Source: Cyrtodaria siliqua
Lineage: Eukaryota; Mollusca; Bivalvia; Adapedonta; Hiatellidae
Assembly (NCBI GenBank): GCA_037043455.1
Contig: JAWPHD010002633.1
Span: forward strand, 178,501 to 242,500
Direction of reading: 5' to 3'
DNA: 64,000 nt
In this document: piece after piece, positions 1-11,634 of the stretch
Layout: every line of letters starts with the position of its first letter
Position numbering within the stretch: the stretch's first letter is position 1
Position numbers and translations under genes: made by a program
Notes under the pieces: generated by a model
Seen by the model: only the letters and a program-made list of their open reading frames with translations
What the model was told of the DNA's origin: nothing
The model's database searches: none

Positions 1-1705
1 TTGTTTTCATAAACTTGTATATAACAGATAACTTTAAGGACTTTCAATCTCTTTATCTTGTGATGAGAATTATATTTTTAGAAGTAATCCCGTTTTTAAT
101 GATTTTGGTTCAAATTTGCAACTTTTGGCCCAAAATATCCTAGTTTTCCAAAATCTCTGATCCTTCAGAGTTTTACCTATATCTTAGGACATTTTTAGAC
201 AAATGAAAACACTTTAAAACCTTCTATTTTGTTTAATTGGAAGTGTCCAAAAAAAAAAAAAAAATTATTCCAAAAATCAGCAATTTGTAAGCTTCTTTTG
301 CTGATTTCCCCCAAAATGGCAAGCTGTTTATATGTTGTTCATTTCAAATATCATTTTTATTTATATGAATATACCAGGCAACTTCCGGAAGCCTCAGTTC
401 CCTAATATTGCAATGATAATAATATTTAAAAAATTATTCCATTTTTTAGCGATTTTTGTTCAAATTTGGATGTTTTTGCCCAAAAATAATGTGTTAAGCT
501 ACTGTTTCAGAAAACCTATCCTGGCTATTTCTTTTTAACTAAGATATATCTAAAAGGTGGTAGCATTTAAAAATTGCCAGCTGAGTTGGTACCGAAAAGT
601 TGAGTAGCCCATGTCCCAGTTGTAGATGGGCTTATGAGTGTGATTCATCTCCCTAAAATAATTGGAAACTCAAAACATTTCAACAATTAAAGTGTTCATT
701 TACAAAGTAAAATAAATCAAATACAATCGCTTAATAGATTTTATATATAGTGTTGTCAGGTTTAGGAAATAAAATAGAATATCAACCTCAGTCAAAACTT
801 TTTCAAATAAGGCTAATGGAAAGTATGTTACCCAAAATAATACTGACGAAACTTAGTATTGCCGTTGAGGCTAGAACCCCACTTCACTATATACACTGGT
901 CAACGCCAACTTTTTTGTTGAAGAAGAGCTTGCGGGAAAGGATTTTCCTAATCTGGTGACATTAACGGTCATTCATTTAGGGTGACCAATCAGAGTCATT
1001 CTTTGATCTAATAAATAGGTGTCATGTTGAAACCCGGGACAGTATACCCTTGATGTTTGATGAAATAATACAGGTTTTAAATGTAAATGTTTATTATACA
1101 CAATAATAATAGTACATTTATATTTTATGTAAAGTAAAATAACATCAAATAAAAACACAAGCAATATTATCACAGGATGCTTCCTTTTTATCACGTTTAT
1201 TTGTTAAATTTCTTTAGATCACTTGCAATATATGAGTGAAACATAATCTAACTGAATTATCACAACATTACTTTAAAATGCAAAAGTAAATTAAATTTTA
1301 TAATTTGTTTAATTTAATATTTCAGAAGATTATTTGATAATAATTAACTTCGCAAGACTTGCCACACATTCAACACCCTGCGCTCACTTTGTTGAATACT
1401 GCCTTGACTTACCGCTAGAGAATTACCAACATGTCAACCACTGAAATATCTGATTTAAACAAACATTAGTAAATAATATTTAAATTTTAAATATATGTAT
1501 ATGAAAAACAATTACATGTACATCTGAATATTTTGACATTCACTTTCTGATCGAAACAAAGTTCACTGTTCAAACAACTTAGTTATTGCGTGTGCATCTA
1601 CGTATCTCAACAGAAAGATGTAGCTACTGCGCATGCATCCAATATATCTCAAAAGGAAATGGCTATTCAAATCGCTGTTTTAAAATGTACTGATTGCAGA
1701 TACCC
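1..1705. other. AT-rich non-coding stretch
   Basis: No gene, RNA or clear repeat was recognised here. Open frames are short and have no recognisable protein motif. The last ~50 bases (about 1655-1709) are the left flank of the composite element that follows and match 8310-8357. Confidence 0.5.
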
Positions 1706-1709
1706 TTCT

Positions 1710-2164
1710 GGTCTCACACCACAATTAATTTTCCCATAGGGTTACTGTACAGCCTTTTCCAACATCTGAGCATCAAAGCAGGGCAGCAGACATTGTTGTT
1801 GGTTTAATATCTTCAGTATAGCCAAGACCAGTAATTTAAAACAATAAAATATATAAGTTAGCCAGGTTGGTTTTTTTTCTCGCTCATGTTTTGTGAACCC
1901 TATGGAAAATACAAAATTCATACACTATCTAGCTGAATATGTGGTGCTTCGGTCAAACAATTCTGAAATTTGAATGAAACCTCATATCAACATGGGATTT
2001 TCTGTATCATCTGTCTTTTACACTGCAGATGTATGCTAAAGCAAAGAAAAGCCTATTTTTCAAATTAAAAATTGCCTAAAATTGAGAAAAAATAGAATTA
2101 TTTTCTTTTTCCTTTTGTCTCTAGGTCCGTGAGCTTTCAGGGGAGATAATAGAGGTGTGAGACC
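1710..2164 (+). repeat. Left terminal repeat of the composite element
   Basis: 455-bp repeat with 11-bp inverted ends (GGTCTCACACC / GGTGTGAGACC). Nearly identical to 3561-4015. It could be a MITE in its own right or an LTR-like end. Confidence 0.8.
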
Positions 2165-3560
2165 TGAAGAGAGTAAATATTTTTAGCAACATCATCCATA
2201 ACATAACATTTAGTAGCTATGTGCAGTACCTATAAAATAAGACCATAAGCATGCTTCTATCATATTTACAAGTGAAATGATTCAGGATTATGTGATTGAG
2301 AGTAACGCGTGGATTCGACAAGTTCCCGCTGTGAAATAAAAGTCCAAAACATGTTTTCATAATATGTAGCATTTGTGTGATAACTACACCATTTGTGCCT
2401 CAATCTTCATGAGATTTTTACCACAATCCCCTTTTGTCATCTGCTATCTTATAATTATGATTAAAATAATATTAGTTCATATCATGGCATCAAACATATG
2501 TATTCAATGATCAACTGCTGAAATTTTAATAGGAAAAATATCATTTCTTTCTGTATCCATGGTAACAAGATAAAAGTCTAAAGTATACCAGTCAATAGCT
2601 ATGCATTTAGATTCTACATGTCAAATTAACCCCCAAATAAGCTTAGGTCTGAGTATATGAAAAGATATGAAAGTCTGAGTATCACTTGAATTTTTGGCGG
2701 TATTGTGTCTTTAACATAAAAATACACAAGAAATGCCACCAAATGTAGTATTTCTGTAATATATCTGCCATTTTTCTCTCAATCTGCATGAAAATTTCCC
2801 CAAACATGATCTGTGTCACCTGCTTTCAGGAAATGCAACACAATACATAAATATCCCATATAGAATAAAAAATAATTGAAGCTGTAACTGTTTCGGTAAA
2901 AAAATAAAAAAATAAAGAAATGCACCTATTTCGACTAGATAACAGAAATACAATAATGAGAAATTCCACCTAAACAGAACAGCAACATTATTTGTCTCTG
3001 TAATAAATATGGAGAACACCAACAGAAACTTGATAGTTGGAAGATACAACAACAACAACATCAACAGCAGCAACAACAATCACTTATGTGATCACTGTCC
3101 AGTATGGCATACAAAGATGAGTTGTTGACAACTTTAAATTTGAGACATCAACAATATGGGAGATATCAAATATATCAAATCAGATATATGCTGTCTCTGT
3201 GATATTTCCTTACAGAAACATGTGGCTTCTGACACAATGCACATGTATACACCAGAAAACATCATGTTTTTATTTATCACATGAGTTGTCATGATTACAC
3301 AGTTGTCAAAAAAGTATACATACATGCACACAAATTGCTCGAAAATGTTATTATGAGATTTATATCAAATACCTGATATGGGCATGATACTGGACACAAT
3401 ATGTGCCAAACACATTCTTCATCTGTACCAACAACAAGTTGAAATTGTCTGACAAATCATTACTTTGAAACTAAAACACAAATCAATTGAATCAAGGTGT
3501 ATAACGGGCTTTAAAAAAAAGACGTCTGTGGGACTATGATGAAAAATTAGCTACTCTTCA

Positions 3561-4015
3561 GGTCTCACACCACAATTAATTTTCCCATAGGGTTACTGTA
3601 CAGCCTTTTCCAACATCTGAGCATCAAAGCAGGGCAGCAGACATTGTTGTTGGTTTAATATCTTCAGTATAGCCAAGACCAGTAATTTAAAACAATAAAA
3701 TATATAAGTTAGCCAGGTTGGTTTTTTTTCTCGCTCATGTTTTGTGAACCCTATGGAAAATACAAAATTCATACACTATCTAGCTGAATATGTGGTGCTT
3801 CGGTCAAACAATTCTGAAATTTGAATGAAACCTCATATCAACATGGGATTTTCTGTATCATCTGTCTTTTACACTGCAGATGTATGCTAAAGCAAAGAAA
3901 AGCCTATTTTTCAAATTAAAAATTGCCTAAAATTGAGAAAAAATAGAATTATTTTCTGTTTTCCTTTTGTCTCTAGGTCCGTGAGCTTTCAGGGGAGATA
4001 ATAGAGGTGTGAGAC
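3561..4015 (+). repeat. Right terminal repeat of the composite element
   Basis: Second copy of the 455-bp repeat. By eye it differs from the left copy mainly by one inserted base near the 3' end, which implies a very recent common origin. Confidence 0.8.
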
Positions 4016-4605
4016 TTCTGTCTTTTGCTATCATTATCATTCTCCGAAAGCTCGTTATTGTTGGTACTGTATCGACAGGAAAAAAGTGTAAATATAAGCA
4101 ATGATACACTTGCTTTCAGCCTTTATGCGGTCGTAAACGCCATTCGTAAATGAGAAATTTACTATACAGCTTCATGGTGTAATTTGTAATACCGGCGTTT
4201 AAACCCATATATGAAGGCCGAAAATGTGATTTAAATATTAAGCGGAAGATAAATGTGTAATAAACAAATGCATTCAATAAATATATCACATATTTTGCGG
4301 TGTGGGAGTGTAGTCAAGCCACGACATAAATATCATAATACCAGGGATGTCATAAGAAAATCATGACACAGCCTGAGATTTTTTAAAGCGCGCAAACAGC
4401 AACTTTCATCAAGCTAGAAGGGTGTTCCGCGAAACACTTGACGTGTCACCTGCCGTGTGCTTATTTCAGTATGTATAATTAACTAACTATAAAGTTTGAC
4501 GACGTTCAATCGTTCATGAATTGGAGCAGTTTTGTAAAGTGTTTTTAAATTGTTGAAGTTTATGAAAGTGGCAAATAACGCAAAATATGACATTGACCAT
4601 GGTAT
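4016..4605. repeat. Segmental duplicate (copy 1) of 8358-8925
   Basis: This ~590-bp flank right of the composite element aligns with 8358-8925 over its whole length with scattered substitutions and small indels. Shared landmarks include TGTCTTTTGCTATCA, a run around AAGCAATGATACACTTGC and ACGCAAAATATGA. Copy 2 is uninterrupted where copy 1 carries the 2.3-kb insertion. Confidence 0.8.
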
Positions 4606-5850
4606 TTTTAGTCGTTCAGCGGTATCCACCAATGCCAACAATACATATGACCATGCATGTATCAACGCCATAAAGTGAGGCAATTACATAAAGTTAACCG
4701 AAGTTAAGTTACCTAAACAATGTTAAGTTACATAACTAATGTTAAATTTGAGGAAACTAACGCAAAATATTACCTTGACCTTGTTTGTTTTGTCGCCCAG
4801 CGATGTCCACCAAAGCCAACAATACATATGACCAAATATCAAAGACATACAATGAGACAATCACATCATTTAACTGAGGTTAAGTTACCTAACCAAGGTT
4901 AAGTTACCTAACCAAGGTTAAGTTTGTTGAAAATAACGTAAAATATGACCTTGACCTTGATAAATTTTGTCGTTTAGTGATGTCCACCAATGCCAACAAT
5001 ACATATGACCAAGTACAAGCAAAGAAATTAAAGTTATCAGAAAAGGTTGACTGAGGTTAACTTACCTAATCAAACTGATGTTTAGGGTAAATAACGCAAA
5101 ACATGAACTTTACCTTTGTATTTATTGTCGTTCAGCGATGTCCACCAATGCCAGCAATACATATGACCAAGTATTAAAGACAAACAGTGAGACAATCACA
5201 TAAAGTTAACTGAGGTTAAGTTACCTAACCAAGGTTAAGTTACATAACCAAGGTTAATTTTGGGGAACATAGCGTAAATATGATCTTGGTAATGTTTGTA
5301 GTTCAGTGATGTCCACCAATGCCAACAATACATATGACCAAGTATCAAACAAAGAAATTAAAGTTGTCAGGAAAAGTTAACTGAGGTTAACTTACATAAC
5401 CAAACTGATGTTTATGGTGAATAACGCAAAACTTGACATTGACCTTGTTTGTTTTTTTTACATTTAGCAATGTCCACCAATGCCAACAATACATATGACC
5501 AAGTATCAAAGACATAAAGTGAGGCAATCACACAAAGTTAACTGATGTTCAGTTACCTAAATAATAAGCAAAAATATGACCTTGACCTTGGTATTTTTTG
5601 TATTTAAGTGATGTCCACCAATATCAACAGTACATATGACCAAGTATCTAACAAAGAAAATGAGGCAATCACATACAGTTAACTGAGGTTAACTTACCTA
5701 ATCAAGGTTAAGTTACCTAACCAATGTTATGTTTCGGGAAAATAATGCAAAAACATGCCCTTGACCTTGGCAATGTTGGCATTACGTGATGTCAATTGAC
5801 CCAACAATGGATCTGACCAAGTTTCAGACAAATTCGAGCAGCGGTTGTTG
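4605..5850. repeat. Degenerate tandem array, ~140-185 bp period
   Basis: About eight diverged units, each with a GATGTCCACCA-like block followed by AACAATACATATGACCAA, a GAGGTTAAGTTACCTAA block and a GACCTTGACCTTG block. The GATGTCCACCA-like blocks sit near 4620, 4801, 4978, 5138, 5308, 5470, 5610 and 5787. Non-coding and satellite-like. The CTTGACCTTG and GGTTAAGTTACC stretches are themselves short internal duplications. Confidence 0.8.
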
Positions 5851-5869
5851 CGTTATAGTTTATTTAAAA

Positions 5870-7815
5870 TGCGGCGAGACAATACAACAATGTACTAGTT
5901 ATACATTAGGTAAAAGTGTGGAAACTATCGTAATATCAGGAACCTATATATAAATTGTCATCCCAATTTTTATAACATTATTTTTCATATCGTGTACTGT
6001 ATGGCATTTTATAATTGTATTTCATATTCGACAAATTAAGCACAATGCCTGTTTTCTAATCTATTCGGATGATGATGGATATACGTGGATTGTGGTCAGA
6101 CGCTACTATTGCTAATTCGTAACACTTTGAGTGCTGATGACATATATTGATAAAAGCCAATAACTCTCAATATCCTGGAGACTTTATTATAGTGTTTATA
6201 AGTCATAAACATAGAACCAGGTCAATAAAAAAATAACTTTAAAACAAGCGGTTTTGCCCTAAATTTATCATTTTGCCGGTAATTTCAACTGTAAAGACGG
6301 TAAGCCGGTAATGAGGAAGACAAGCCGACAATCTCCGGCGCAAAGCCAAGGAATTGTCAGGCCTGTAAAACTCTAGTGTAATAAGTATGCACATGAAGGC
6401 CGAATAATCAATCAATATTTTCCGTTCAGCTTTGTGTGCAATCAGAATTGCCACCATCAATTTCAATAACCGTTAAAGATACTGGATTACGGATATTGAG
6501 AAGGCAGTTCTGATGCTCATTGCTTAGTGTCGTACGGGAAGATAGAAACAAAATACACCACCAGCATACATCAATATATATATAGGCGCTACATAATACA
6601 CATAAGTTTTGGTGTGGTATTCAAATAGAATCTCACTTTCATATCTATTTAATAGTATATTATTCTAAATAATTATCCACTTGTTCATTAAAAAATGTCA
6701 CTGTGCATTTAAAGGGTGAATGGCCACTCTTTATGTAGCATTATCAATTAACACATTTAACTCTTAATTTCTGGATAGTCCCGGAGAGAAATATATATTT
6801 AAAACCGCTACTAAGTTGTATGTAAAAATAAGTTTTATTTGCATAACGTAGATACTGCTTTTACCACTGCTTGACTGCACGGGGAAATGAGGTAAATCTG
6901 AGTTGTATAGCTGCACAACTATTGCCAGATAATTGATAAATACTTTTACCTGTGGATTATTTTACCTGATCAAAGTTTTCTATGTCAGCAGATAAAATCT
7001 TATTCTCTCTTTTCACATATATTGCAATGTGTGAATTGTATATATCTATTGTTTTGTTATAATTTTGATTGAAATAAACATAAACATGTTCATGAAACAA
7101 GACATGGTCGGAGAACTTTAAAAAACACCCCCATCAACAACCCCACACACAGTTCTGGGGGCTTTCTAGGAGAGTGAGTGATTTCAATCAAAAATTCACA
7201 TTTACCTGATTTTCAAAATTAAAGAGCTGTTGCATGCTGCTTAAACAACGAAAATTAATAAACTCAGCTGAGTCGACTTCGTATTTGATTGATAAATACA
7301 TATTGAGCACAGACACTGTTGAGTCCGAGCGTGAGTTGGATGTGTGACCTGAGTCTGAGTTCAAACGTTATTGATGAATTTTAGCCCTGCGCATGCGAAA
7401 AATGATATTCTATTAGCACAAACATCTACAGTGCTGTACTGGCGTTGATGACCATGCAACTCCATCATTTGTATCAGCTTCCCAATTTGATGATCGCAGA
7501 GAATAGAGTTCCCTTGTACGTATTGAAGACCGTGTATCTAATTCGACTGTGAGGTTATAAACATCAACAAATTACATTATTGCCTATAGCTTAAAAAAAC
7601 AATTCCTTTGAACAAAACTGTAAAGATCTGGCTCGTTGGTTTCTTTAACGATCGAAAACAACTTTCTGGCTCTGCTGTTGGCTCCATTTAGGAGCTTGAA
7701 ACACGGTCATCGTAGTCCAACACGTAATTTAGCCTTTATTTCCACTTGTGACGGGACTGATGCCCTATCAATAATGGAAACAGAGTGACTGTGTTATACC
7801 AGAGCAACACAGAAT
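5870..7815. other. Non-coding stretch with one dispersed repeat
   Basis: No gene recognised. Roughly 6385-6540 resembles 26325-26470: both have a GAAGGYCGAAT block, a GTTCAGCT block, then CCGTTA/CCGTAA and GGATTACGGA/GAATTACGGA. This marks a diverged dispersed repeat. Confidence 0.45.
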
Positions 7816-7819
7816 GGGC

Positions 7820-7945
7820 TTGATGATCCCAAAGGACCAGTCAGTAATAACACTGCTGATTTGTAGTCGGGGCAACTTTATACGGCCGCCACACAGCACT
7901 AAACAAATGCTAGTGTGAATGGAGATTTGAATGTTTTGAGGCGGA
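7820..7945. repeat. Dispersed repeat shared with 35008-35130
   Basis: About 120 bp in the same orientation as 35008-35130. Shared blocks are AAAGGACCAGT, AGTAATAAC, ATTTGTAGTCGG/ATATGTAGTCGG and TACGGCCGCC. Function unknown. Confidence 0.65.
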
Positions 7946-8310
7946 CTATTGGTTTCATATTGATAACATATAGTATAACACCAGGACATGTTAATTTACA
8001 AGTGCGACAAGATGGACTATATATTTATTGCTTCGTGTGTTCGAGTCCCAAAAGAGGCATTTTTTTCTTCTTTCTTCTGTAAATGATAATGTTACCTGTG
8101 TCTATACAATAAATGATATCCTGCGTTATGTTTGCTCGCTTAATTAACGACATAAGCTGGTGAACATGAAGTTACAAATAAAGACACGCCTGCAAAGACG
8201 AAATCGATTGATATAGAGACTGCGTAGCTTTAAGATTCCCAAAATTCCCAGTAAAATTATCAAAAGGTGAACAAATGTCCCAAAAATTGCTTCTCCTTTC
8301 CAAATTCAGC

Positions 8311-8927
8311 TTGGCTATTCGAATCACTGTCTTAAAATGCACTGATTGCAGTTACCCTCCTGTCTTTTGCTATCAATATAATTCTCTGAAGGCACGTTAG
8401 TATTGGTACTGTAGCGACGGGAAAATAATGTAAATATAAGCAATGATACACTTGCTTTCAACCTTTATGCAGTTGTAAACGCCGTTCGCAAATGAAAAAT
8501 TTACAATAAAGCTTCATGGTGTAATTTGTAATACCGGCGTTTAAAACCATATATGAAGGCCGAAAATGGGATTTAAAGTGGAAGACAAATGTGTAATAAA
8601 CAAATTTAATTCAATATATATATATCACATAACTTGCGGTGTGAGAGTATAGTCAAGCCACGACATAAATATCATAATACAAGGGCTGTCAAAAGATTTA
8701 AAGCACGCAAACAGCAACTTTCACCAAACTAGAAGGGTGTTCAACGAAACACTTATGTCGCCTGCCGTGTGCTTATTTCATTATGTATAATTAATTAACT
8801 ATAAAGGTTGAAGACGTTCAATCGTTCATGAGTTGTAATGCAGTTTGTAAAGTGTTTTTAAAGTGTTAAAGTTTATGAAAAATGGCAAATAACGCAAAAT
8901 ATGACCTTGACCTTGGTGTTGGAAGCA
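8311..8927. repeat. Segmental duplicate (copy 2), uninterrupted 'empty site'
   Basis: This segment joins sequence matching 1660-1709 directly to sequence matching 4016-4605, with the junction at about 8355-8360. It is therefore a paralogous empty site for the composite element at 1710-4015. The similarity stops at about 8927, where the inverted Penelope-derived segment begins. Confidence 0.8.
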
Positions 8928-9354
8928 TTGTCTGCTGGAACTAGAGCCAATTTAGTATATAAATTCTGAATACCCTTCTTAAGGTGTCGTAAATTGTAAG
9001 TGGAAGGCCGTGGAAGCAGGGATGGATTTGATTCGTAAAATAAAATACGTAATTCAACAATTTCTGAAATAGTTTTCATCCAAGCAGTAAGTGCATGTTT
9101 ATCTGCTTTTTCTCGCTTACACCACTTTGTACAGAAATCCGTTAAAGAACCCGCAATTTCATTGCGACAGGCATTAAAATAAATATCAGATGGAAGGCGA
9201 TACTTAGGTCATAACTCTGCAAAAAAGCATTCAACTGGAACACGACGACGGCATGCTCACCTAAACCTAGTACTGATCCTCGCTAATGTTTTCGCTGAAT
9301 TCCAGCCAGGGGTTCAGGAGAACTAGTCCAGACAAAGATTGTGTATTAAAGCCT
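8928..9354 (-). pseudogene. Penelope-like element 5' fragment, left arm of a large inverted repeat
   Basis: Read on the minus strand, 8928-9200 encodes the same peptide as 11350-11634 (a stretch with ISEIVELRILFYESN and ALVPADNAS), which is the region just N-terminal to the reverse transcriptase core of the adjacent Penelope-like element. From about 9200 to 9354 the arm continues into satellite-like sequence, also shared with 11197-11345. The two arms (8928-9354 and 11197-11634) are near-perfect reverse complements about 1.84 kb apart. The fragment has no RT catalytic core. Confidence 0.75.
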
Positions 9355-11196
9355 TCAAAGGGCCATAACTCCACCAAATCATTCAACCGTAACACAGTAA
9401 CGATATGTACAACTAGACTTGGTACTGATAATCCCTGCAAAGTGTCGCTGAAATCCGGGCGAATGAAGCTCCTATCATCTTCACTAAGCAAAACACAGCA
9501 TCTTTGAACTACATCAAGGGTCATAACGCCGGTGTTGTTAATCTGATTTGGTTGGTTTTCAAATTTGTCCAAGATTTCATTGATAGTAACAATCTGGTAA
9601 AGGTCGTATGAAAAATGACGGTGCTTTTGTTTTAACGATACAGCATTTTTAACTAAATCAAGGGCAATAACTCTAGTGTTACTGGTACGATCTGACTGAT
9701 TTTCTGACTCCTCTGAGCTTTTAATCATATCAACAATTGTGTAAAGTCTGAAAAACTGAAAGCCCTATCGTGTTTATGAGTCTAAATTATAGCATATTTC
9801 AGAAAATCAAGGACCATAACTCCAGTACAAATAGTCCGAACTGGCAGGTTTGTAAACTATTTCCGAGCATTCATTGATACCAACAACCTGGTAAAGTTTG
9901 AAAAATCGGATAAAACATGAAAGTCCTATTGCGTTAACGAGCAAAAAATTTGCGCATATTTCAGAAAATCAAAGGCCATAACTCTAGTGCAAATGGTCCG
10001 AACTGGCAGGTTTTCGAACTCCTCCGAGCTTTGATTAATATCAAAAATCGTGTAAAGTTTGAAAAAGATCGAATGAAAAATGAAGGCCCTATCGCGTTAA
10101 ACAGACAAAATATAGCAATTTTAACTAAATCAAGGGCCATAACTTCATTGTTATTGTTTCAAACTGGCTGATTTTCGAACTTGTCTGAGATTTTATTTAT
10201 ATCAACAATCTGGTAAAGTTTAAAAAAAAAAGATAAAAAGAAAAATGAAGACCATATCGCGTTAACGAGGCAACATTATAGCATATTTCAGAAAATCAAG
10301 GGCCATAACAACTGTGTAATTGGTTCGATTGGTTGGCTTTCCATCCCATTCGAGCTTTCATTGATATCAACAATCTGGTAAAGTGTTAAAAAGATCGGAT
10401 GAACATTGAAGGCCCTATCGTGTTAACGAGGCCAAACTATAGCATATTTCAGAAAAATTAAGGGCTAGAACTCTAGTGCAAACCGTCCGAACGGGATGGT
10501 TTTCGAACACTTCCGAGCTTTCATTAATATCAAAAATCGTGTAAAGTTTGAAAACGATCGGATGAAAAAAAAAAGCCCTATCGTGTTAATGAGTCCAAAT
10601 TATAGCATAAAAAAAACACAAAAAAAAACAAACAAAAAAATATTTTTATAGCATATCTCAGAAAATCAAGGGACATAACTCCGGTGCAAATAGTCCAAAC
10701 TGGATGGTTAGTAAACTAGTTCCGAGCATTTATTGATACCAACAACCTGGTAAAGTTTGAAAAAGATAGGATAAAAAATGAAAGTCCTATTGCGTTAATG
10801 AGGCAAAATTACAGCATATTTCAAAAAATCAAGGGCCATAACTTTAGTGCAAATGTTCCAAACTGGTTGGTTTTCGAACTCCTCCGAGCTTTTATCGCCT
10901 GAAGTTTGAAAAAGATCGGATGAAAAATGAAGGCACTATCGTGTTAACCAGGCCAAATTATAAAGTCTTTCAAAAAATCAAGGGCCATAACTCGGTGTAT
11001 GAAAAATCGTGTAAAGTTTGAAAAAGATCGGATGAAAAATGAAGGCCCTATCGTGTTAACGAGGCCAAATTATAGCATATTCAGAAAAGCAAGGGGCATA
11101 ACTCCGGCGTAAATGGTGCGCCGATCTGAATCGTTTTTAAAGTCGGCCGAGCTTTCATTGATACTAACAATCTGGTAAAGTTTTAAAAAGATATTT
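9355..11196. repeat. Tandem ~150-165-bp satellite array between the inverted arms
   Basis: About eleven diverged units with recurring blocks: CGAACT..TCCGAGCTTTCATT, AACAATCTGGTAAAGTTT, AAAAAGATCGGATGAAAAAT, GGCCCTATCG.GTTAACGAGG and CAAGGGCCATAACTC. Unit starts are spaced roughly 150-165 bp. The same family recurs at 37560-38520. Poly-A and simple sequence interrupts it near 10605-10640. Bivalve genomes are known to carry ~160-bp satellites and tandem-repeat-bearing Helitron-like elements. Whether this is one of those needs a library comparison. Confidence 0.75.
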
Positions 11197-11634
11197 AAGG
11201 CTTTAATACACAATCTTTGTCTGGACTAGGTCTCCTGAACCCCTGGCTGGAATTCAGCGAAAACATTAGCGAGGATCAGTACTAGGTTTAGGTGAGCATG
11301 CCGTCGTCGTGTTCCAGTTGAATGCTTTTTTGCAGAGTTATGACCTAAGTATCGCCTTCCATCTGATATTTATTTTAATGCCTGTCGCAATGAAATTGCG
11401 GGTTCTTTAACGGATTTCTGTACAAAGTGGTGTAAGCGAGAAAAAGCAGATAAACATGCACTTACTGCTTGGATGAAAACTATTTCAGAAATTGTTGAAT
11501 TACGTATTTTATTTTACGAATCAAATCCATCCCTGCTTCCACGGCCTTCCACTTACAATTTACGACACCTTAAGAAGGGTATTCAGAATTTACATTCTAA
11601 ATTTGCTCTAGTTCCAGCAGACAACGCTTCCAAC
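11197..11634 (+). repeat. Right arm of the large inverted repeat
   Basis: Near-perfect reverse complement of 8928-9354. It holds the junction between satellite sequence (GGCTTTAATACACAA, CCTGAACCCCTGGCTGG) and the start of the Penelope-like coding region at about 11345. Confidence 0.85.

Larger units (their letters stand above)
1710..4015. mobile_element. Composite element with 455-bp direct terminal repeats
   Basis: Two ~455-bp copies (1710-2164 and 3561-4015) in direct orientation flank a ~1.4-kb non-coding interior. By eye they differ only around one small indel near the 3' end. Each copy starts GGTCTCACACC and ends with its reverse complement GGTGTGAGACC (the last C is lost at the outer right end). 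The whole unit is flanked by TTCT at 1706-1709 and 4016-4019, which is a plausible target-site duplication. The inner flanks, CTGAAGAG after copy 1 and CTCTTCAG before copy 2, are reverse complements of each other. A related locus at 8310-8925 lacks the element and joins left and right flank directly. I infer a recent non-autonomous insertion. No transposase, primer-binding site or polypurine tract was seen. Confidence 0.7.

Noticed and set aside
1710..4015. Classical LTR retrotransposon
   Set aside because: Terminal repeats do not start TG and end CA, there is no primer-binding site or polypurine tract beside them, and there is no coding interior.
9267..9728. 153-codon minus-strand open frame
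   Set aside because: It runs through satellite units. Its internally repeated peptides come from the repeat and not from a protein family.
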